Source: Liolophura sinensis (Eukaryota; Mollusca; Polyplacophora; Chitonida; Chitonidae). Taken from it: a stretch of 64,000 nucleotides of DNA. The stretch's first letter is position 1. Each line of letters opens with the position of its first letter. Positions 59,940 to 64,000 of the stretch are shown one piece after another. Both the position numbers and the translations under genes were made by a program. The DNA is taken from contig NC_088302.1 in assembly GCF_032854445.1 (NCBI RefSeq), positions 20,643,338-20,707,337 of the forward strand. The letters run 5' to 3'. Below the pieces are notes generated by a model. It was not told the origin of the DNA. It searched no databases and was given only the letters and a program-made list of their open reading frames with translations.

Positions 59940-62900
59940 TTGGTAAAACAGCTATTATATTCTTAACAGGCTTATCAGGAAAATACTTCCTTTTATTATT
60001 ACACTTGCTACCTGCGTCAGCATCTCCTCAAACAATAGTCGCAGTTGAGTGCTCATTGTTGCTATGGTTACATAATTACATTTATGCACGTGAAAATCCA
60101 AACTCCAATAGGTTTTCTCTGTTTTGACTTCATCAAAAGTAGCAAAGAGCATCGCAATAATAACATGTAGTTTGTACACAGAAATTTAAAAAAAGGAACT
60201 GATTTATGTAATCTTTTGGAAACGTACACGTCTTGGGTCGTATAAGATTTAATACAGACTCGTCCCCTGACGTGCTTGACAAGGGAAGAAGGCACAATGT
60301 CAATCAATTTATGGATATACAGATTTTCACCTAATAAAGGTACAAAAAAGTATGGCGTTTAGATTAAATCAGTTGTCATGTTGAATTAAACATTTATTAT
60401 GTTACCGTAAAAAAAAGCGGGGGTGGCGGGGGGGGGACTTAAAACACATCAAGGAGATGAAACTGTATCGATCATGGGTACATATGATGTGTGTAGTTCT
60501 AAAAGCAAAATGCAAGTAATTACCATCTTAGACTCTGCGTAGTCCTGTTGTATGGTGGACTCGATTCTTAGCGGCGCCTAGCGTTCAAGCCGTCCTCGAT
60601 TATCGCTGGGTAAATGTCACAGAGTTACAGAATACATCGATTACACTCGTGAGTGAGTGCCAGTGATTTCTCTTTTGCCATTGATTAAGCCTTCTGAGAC
60701 TATTGTCTCATGTTAATAGCGCACTCAAGATAAGACATTTCGTGAGTGTGAGCCAAGTTCCCCTGCTGTAGAGAGACCACGAAGTGAACATCAGAACAAT
60801 CATAGGTTTATAAAACAGCTTCAAAAGAATCTCGCCAATCTTAAAATCTCACTGCATGACCATTAATATCACATCGTTTTCTGCAGGTAATTTTTATCGC
60901 TACCAACCCTCAGCCCCTTGGCTCCACCTTGGGTCAGTTCGATTATACCATATAGTCAGGCAAGACTTTGACACACAAATATTTAAGAACACAGCTATAA
61001 TTTACAGTCATCCATCTTTTCCATTCATTGTACACGTATCAAAGAGAATTAGATATATGATTTCCCGCATAGATTTAAGCCAGAACAAACATCCACCGAG
61101 CTATCCATCGGATATAATCGGATACAAACGTATCTATCTATTTACAAGGTAAGAGATTTAGGCTCTACTGAATATTTCGCTAATACGACGGCACACAGAG
61201 CAAAGGATGGAAGAAACAAGCACTGTTTATGGATACCATTAACCTGTCATATCTGAATCCCAATCCCTTCGTGACTTAATGCTGTTAAATAAAAAAATTT
61301 AGATAGCTGGATTCGAACAGGCGACTTGATTGATCAAGATTTAGTCGCCTCCGACGTCTTAGACGATTGGACAATTGACAAACTACTTAAATGTTGCGTG
61401 CGAAACACTCTTTTGCTTCGTATCCGTTTCTTCTTTCCCTTAAGATGTTTCCTCTGTTTTCTCAAATTCGTTACAAAATGTGACGAAATCAGTTCCTTTG
61501 GTCTATACTTTCGCCTGAACAGACGTCATAATGGTATATGATCTTTGGTGTCTCGCTGTGATTGGCGCCAATGCGATGACGCACAATTCAGTCTGGTTTC
61601 ATTATTCACATTGACCATCGAAGATTAGGCATATAACTGATACGGCTTCCAGCTGAGCTAGACATCTCCTTGTTATTTCCCAAGATGCACACTGACCTAT
61701 GTGAAATGAAAGTGAATCCCGCATACAGTCTCGTGCAATGCGTTATTTAGCCGACAAGAAAACGACGGACCAGCTAGTATGTGTTGAAGGTAAAGAAAAC
61801 ACTAACATGAACTACAATTCAGATGAAAAAGAATCAAACAGAACAATATTTATTATTCCTTTTTGTTTTAATTTTTCGAACACACTAAAATGTTTACATA
61901 ACATAGGATTCGACGGTGCCAAGGGGTACCATTGACGTCACATCTATTTGCGTCGCTTCAAAACGTTCATTTCAAGATCCATTCGTTCCAAGCATCCTTA
62001 CCTTTATATGCATATGTATTTTGAAGCGTTAGAAAGCAAAAAACCTGATGTTACTTCAGAAAAGGCAACGATGTTATCCAAAGTTCTTAATGCTTTTTAC
62101 TCCTAATTTACAAGATGTCGTCAAGGTAGGGTGTCTTGTAACTGCATTATTAGACGATGTCACTTAATTTTACACATTATCCCTCACAAAAACACGTACT
62201 TATTCACAGTACTTAGTCATGGGATGTGTACGTACAGATTACATGCCACTGATCAATGCATACTTGATAGGACGACTAATTGTCCGCCAGTTTGTTCTAC
62301 AACATGCGGAGAATGTTGCAGACATTCAAATTGTTAACAAAAGGGAAAACAACGACCCTAGGCTGATTGTTAGCGATCGTTTTCCCGATTCAATGCGGGA
62401 ACAGCTGTAGGGTTATACAGGTAAGGCAGTGTACCATATACTACCGTAATACTTGTCCTCGACTGCTCCTGCCTTCGGCAGACCTGCCCTGATTAGTCTT
62501 GGGTGATTATTCTTTCCATGCTTTGATATCTGTGATCGGAAAATGACAAATTTATTTTGTTTTCGTAATTTCCAGGAACCTGGCTATGCTTTAATATTAG
62601 AGTTGGCTTAATCAAAACTCTCCATTATTGGAGAAGTCACCTTGGAAAAGGGGGATGGATTAAAGTTATATCGGGTTAAATTAAATCTTAAGGCAAGTCT
62701 TCTCTTAATACAGCTCATGTGGGACTTACGACCAGACTTACGTCAATATATTAGGCACGAAAGCCATACATGTGATGTCTTCTACCTAGTCTGCTGCCCT
62801 GTTATTTTAGAACTGTTTGCCCTTGTACATCAGTGAAATATTATTGAAAACGGGTCAAACCGTCTATTAAATCAATATGCTTTTAAATTAAACTACTAAA

Positions 62901-62980
62901 TCAGTTAAAAAATCTCAAAGTCACACCCAGATTAACACAGATCTCGTGTCTGCTGTTTGTCTTTCAACAAACACAAAATA
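59940..62980. other. Spacer between the two duplicated segments, no gene recognised
   Basis: Holds a G-rich run near 60418-60437, a SINE-like fragment near 61170 and the tRNA-like sequence at 61314-61385. No exon of Trk or of another gene recognised. Confidence 0.5.
61314..61385 (-). other. tRNA-like sequence, probably a SINE head or tRNA pseudogene
   Basis: On the minus strand a perfect B box GTTCGAATCC follows a GGCGACT/AGTCGCC stem, with CAATCGTCTAAGACG upstream resembling an A box region. The arms do not make a convincing standard cloverleaf. It could be a decayed tRNA or the head of another SINE. Confidence 0.3.
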
Positions 62981-62989
62981 GATAAATCC

Positions 62990-64000
62990 AGCCATGTCCA
63001 TTTGTAGCTCACACACCGCTATTCGCGAAGTTAAACTGGTTTCAACTCCTCAACAGATTGAATGGTCATAACGGGATTCTCGTATAAAAAAACTTTTAAA
63101 ATATATATATCCTCAGCAACTATGACAAACTTTTATTGTTAATTTTTCAAAAATAACTCTCAGTTCATCATCAAAATTTAATTATAAACTACCAAATGTC
63201 ATTCGGCATGTTACACAAAAAGAGCCTGACTTGGTGAATCTCAGTGAACCATTTACCTCTTGATTTACAGTTTTTTTTTCTAAGAGAAATGGCTTGTTTC
63301 TGAAACCAATGACTTTATCGTTTGATGTTAATATAGAAAGGGCAGCCCTTTATAATTTGACGAAAGGTAGTTTCGTGGTCGAGGAGACTTTGACCTTGTA
63401 TGAGTAAACAAAAAGCTATTCGCATTTCACCGAAAATGTCACTTTTAATGAGGTACTATGTAATCGTATTACCAGTGGCTCAGAAACACTGCATGCCTCT
63501 CGATTCAACCTTTTCATGGCCTTTTTACAACAGATTATCTCCGTGGATTTTCTTCTTTTGTGAAACCCTTTACAGTTGTAATTGTGCACTGCCTGCGAGC
63601 TTGCATTTGCATTTTGTCCTCTAAATTCCTCCTAGAAATGACTAAAGAAAAAACAAGAAATTATAACGGACACCGAAGTTCAAGATGCATAGACAATACT
63701 CGCCATAGTGACAATGTTTTATTCCCAGCTTGCCCTCTTCTTCATCGCTATAATCGACTTTACGTTATTCTCATACCATAGCATCTCCCTGCCACAAATG
63801 AATGTGACTGGAACAAGCTATAAAACATTCGACAACAGGATAAATAGGCCGTCTAACTGGCTATTTTCAGCAACGATAGCACAATGTTCTGATCTTATCC
63901 ACCATTAACATTTCACTGGTCATCGACCAAGACATTCATAGCCAAAGAACCGTCCTAAGGACTTTGACATAACAGCACAGCACGCAATGCCGCGATGCGT
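62990..64000. repeat. Direct duplication, copy 2 (cut by window end)
   Basis: Second copy of 58970-59930, about 4.0 kb further on and in the same orientation. Anchors: gtagctcacacaccgctatt, gtcataacgggattctcgta, taccaaatgtcattcggcat, atgactaaagaaaaaacaag. It still matches at the last base of the window. Confidence 0.9.

Noticed and set aside
56698-64000. Leucine-rich repeat and signal peptide exons of Trk
   Set aside because: Looked for on the minus strand; no LRR pattern or cysteine cap seen, so they are assumed to lie beyond the window.

Overview
This is eukaryotic nuclear DNA from an animal: AT-rich, full of introns, SINEs, foldback elements and minisatellites, with no bacterial-type operons. 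The one clearly recognisable host gene is the 3' half of a Trk (neurotrophin-type) receptor tyrosine kinase on the minus strand. Together with a tRNA-derived SINE ending in ...ACACCAATCAAATAAATA, this suggests a lophotrochozoan, probably a mollusc. That placement is an inference from gene architecture and from recall of the repeat type, not from a search.

Layout. (1) 1-32.3 kb has no supported host gene. It is an old, decayed array of related macro-repeats. One internal block recurs at about 3.4, 7.6, 12.9, 17.8 and 26.8 kb, so neighbouring copies lie about 4.6, 4.8, 5.1 and 8.9 kb apart. Other blocks recur in subsets of these units, and a 25-bp minisatellite (1-1270) has relatives at 6.0-6.4 kb and 30.4-31.35 kb. 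Later insertions interrupt the units: a 1.5-kb Tc1-type transposon (23163-24705) with a broken transposase, SINEs (one with a clear target duplication and an empty-site counterpart in a sister unit) and small foldback elements. (2) 32.3-41.5 kb is intergenic, holding simple tandem repeats and one unexplained coding-like patch at 33.3-33.9 kb. (3) 41544-56697 carries eight Trk exons read from high to low coordinate: Ig domain, second (Trk d5-type) Ig domain, Pro/Lys-rich linker, transmembrane plus juxtamembrane with NPNY, three kinase exons, and a last exon ending in YLDLIA. All seven introns have GT..AG ends and all splice phases agree, giving 663 residues. The signal peptide and any leucine-rich repeats must lie above 64 kb. 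(4) 56.7-64 kb is probably Trk intron or upstream sequence. It contains a direct duplication of about 0.95 kb (58.97-59.93 and 62.99-64.0 kb).

The Trk product would be a plasma-membrane receptor signalling through a Shc/PTB-type NPxY tyrosine, the YxxxYY activation loop and a C-terminal YLDLI tyrosine of the PLC-gamma type. Two departures from the family stand out: Ala replaces the first glycine of the kinase glycine loop, and the d5 domain keeps only one of its two usual cysteines.
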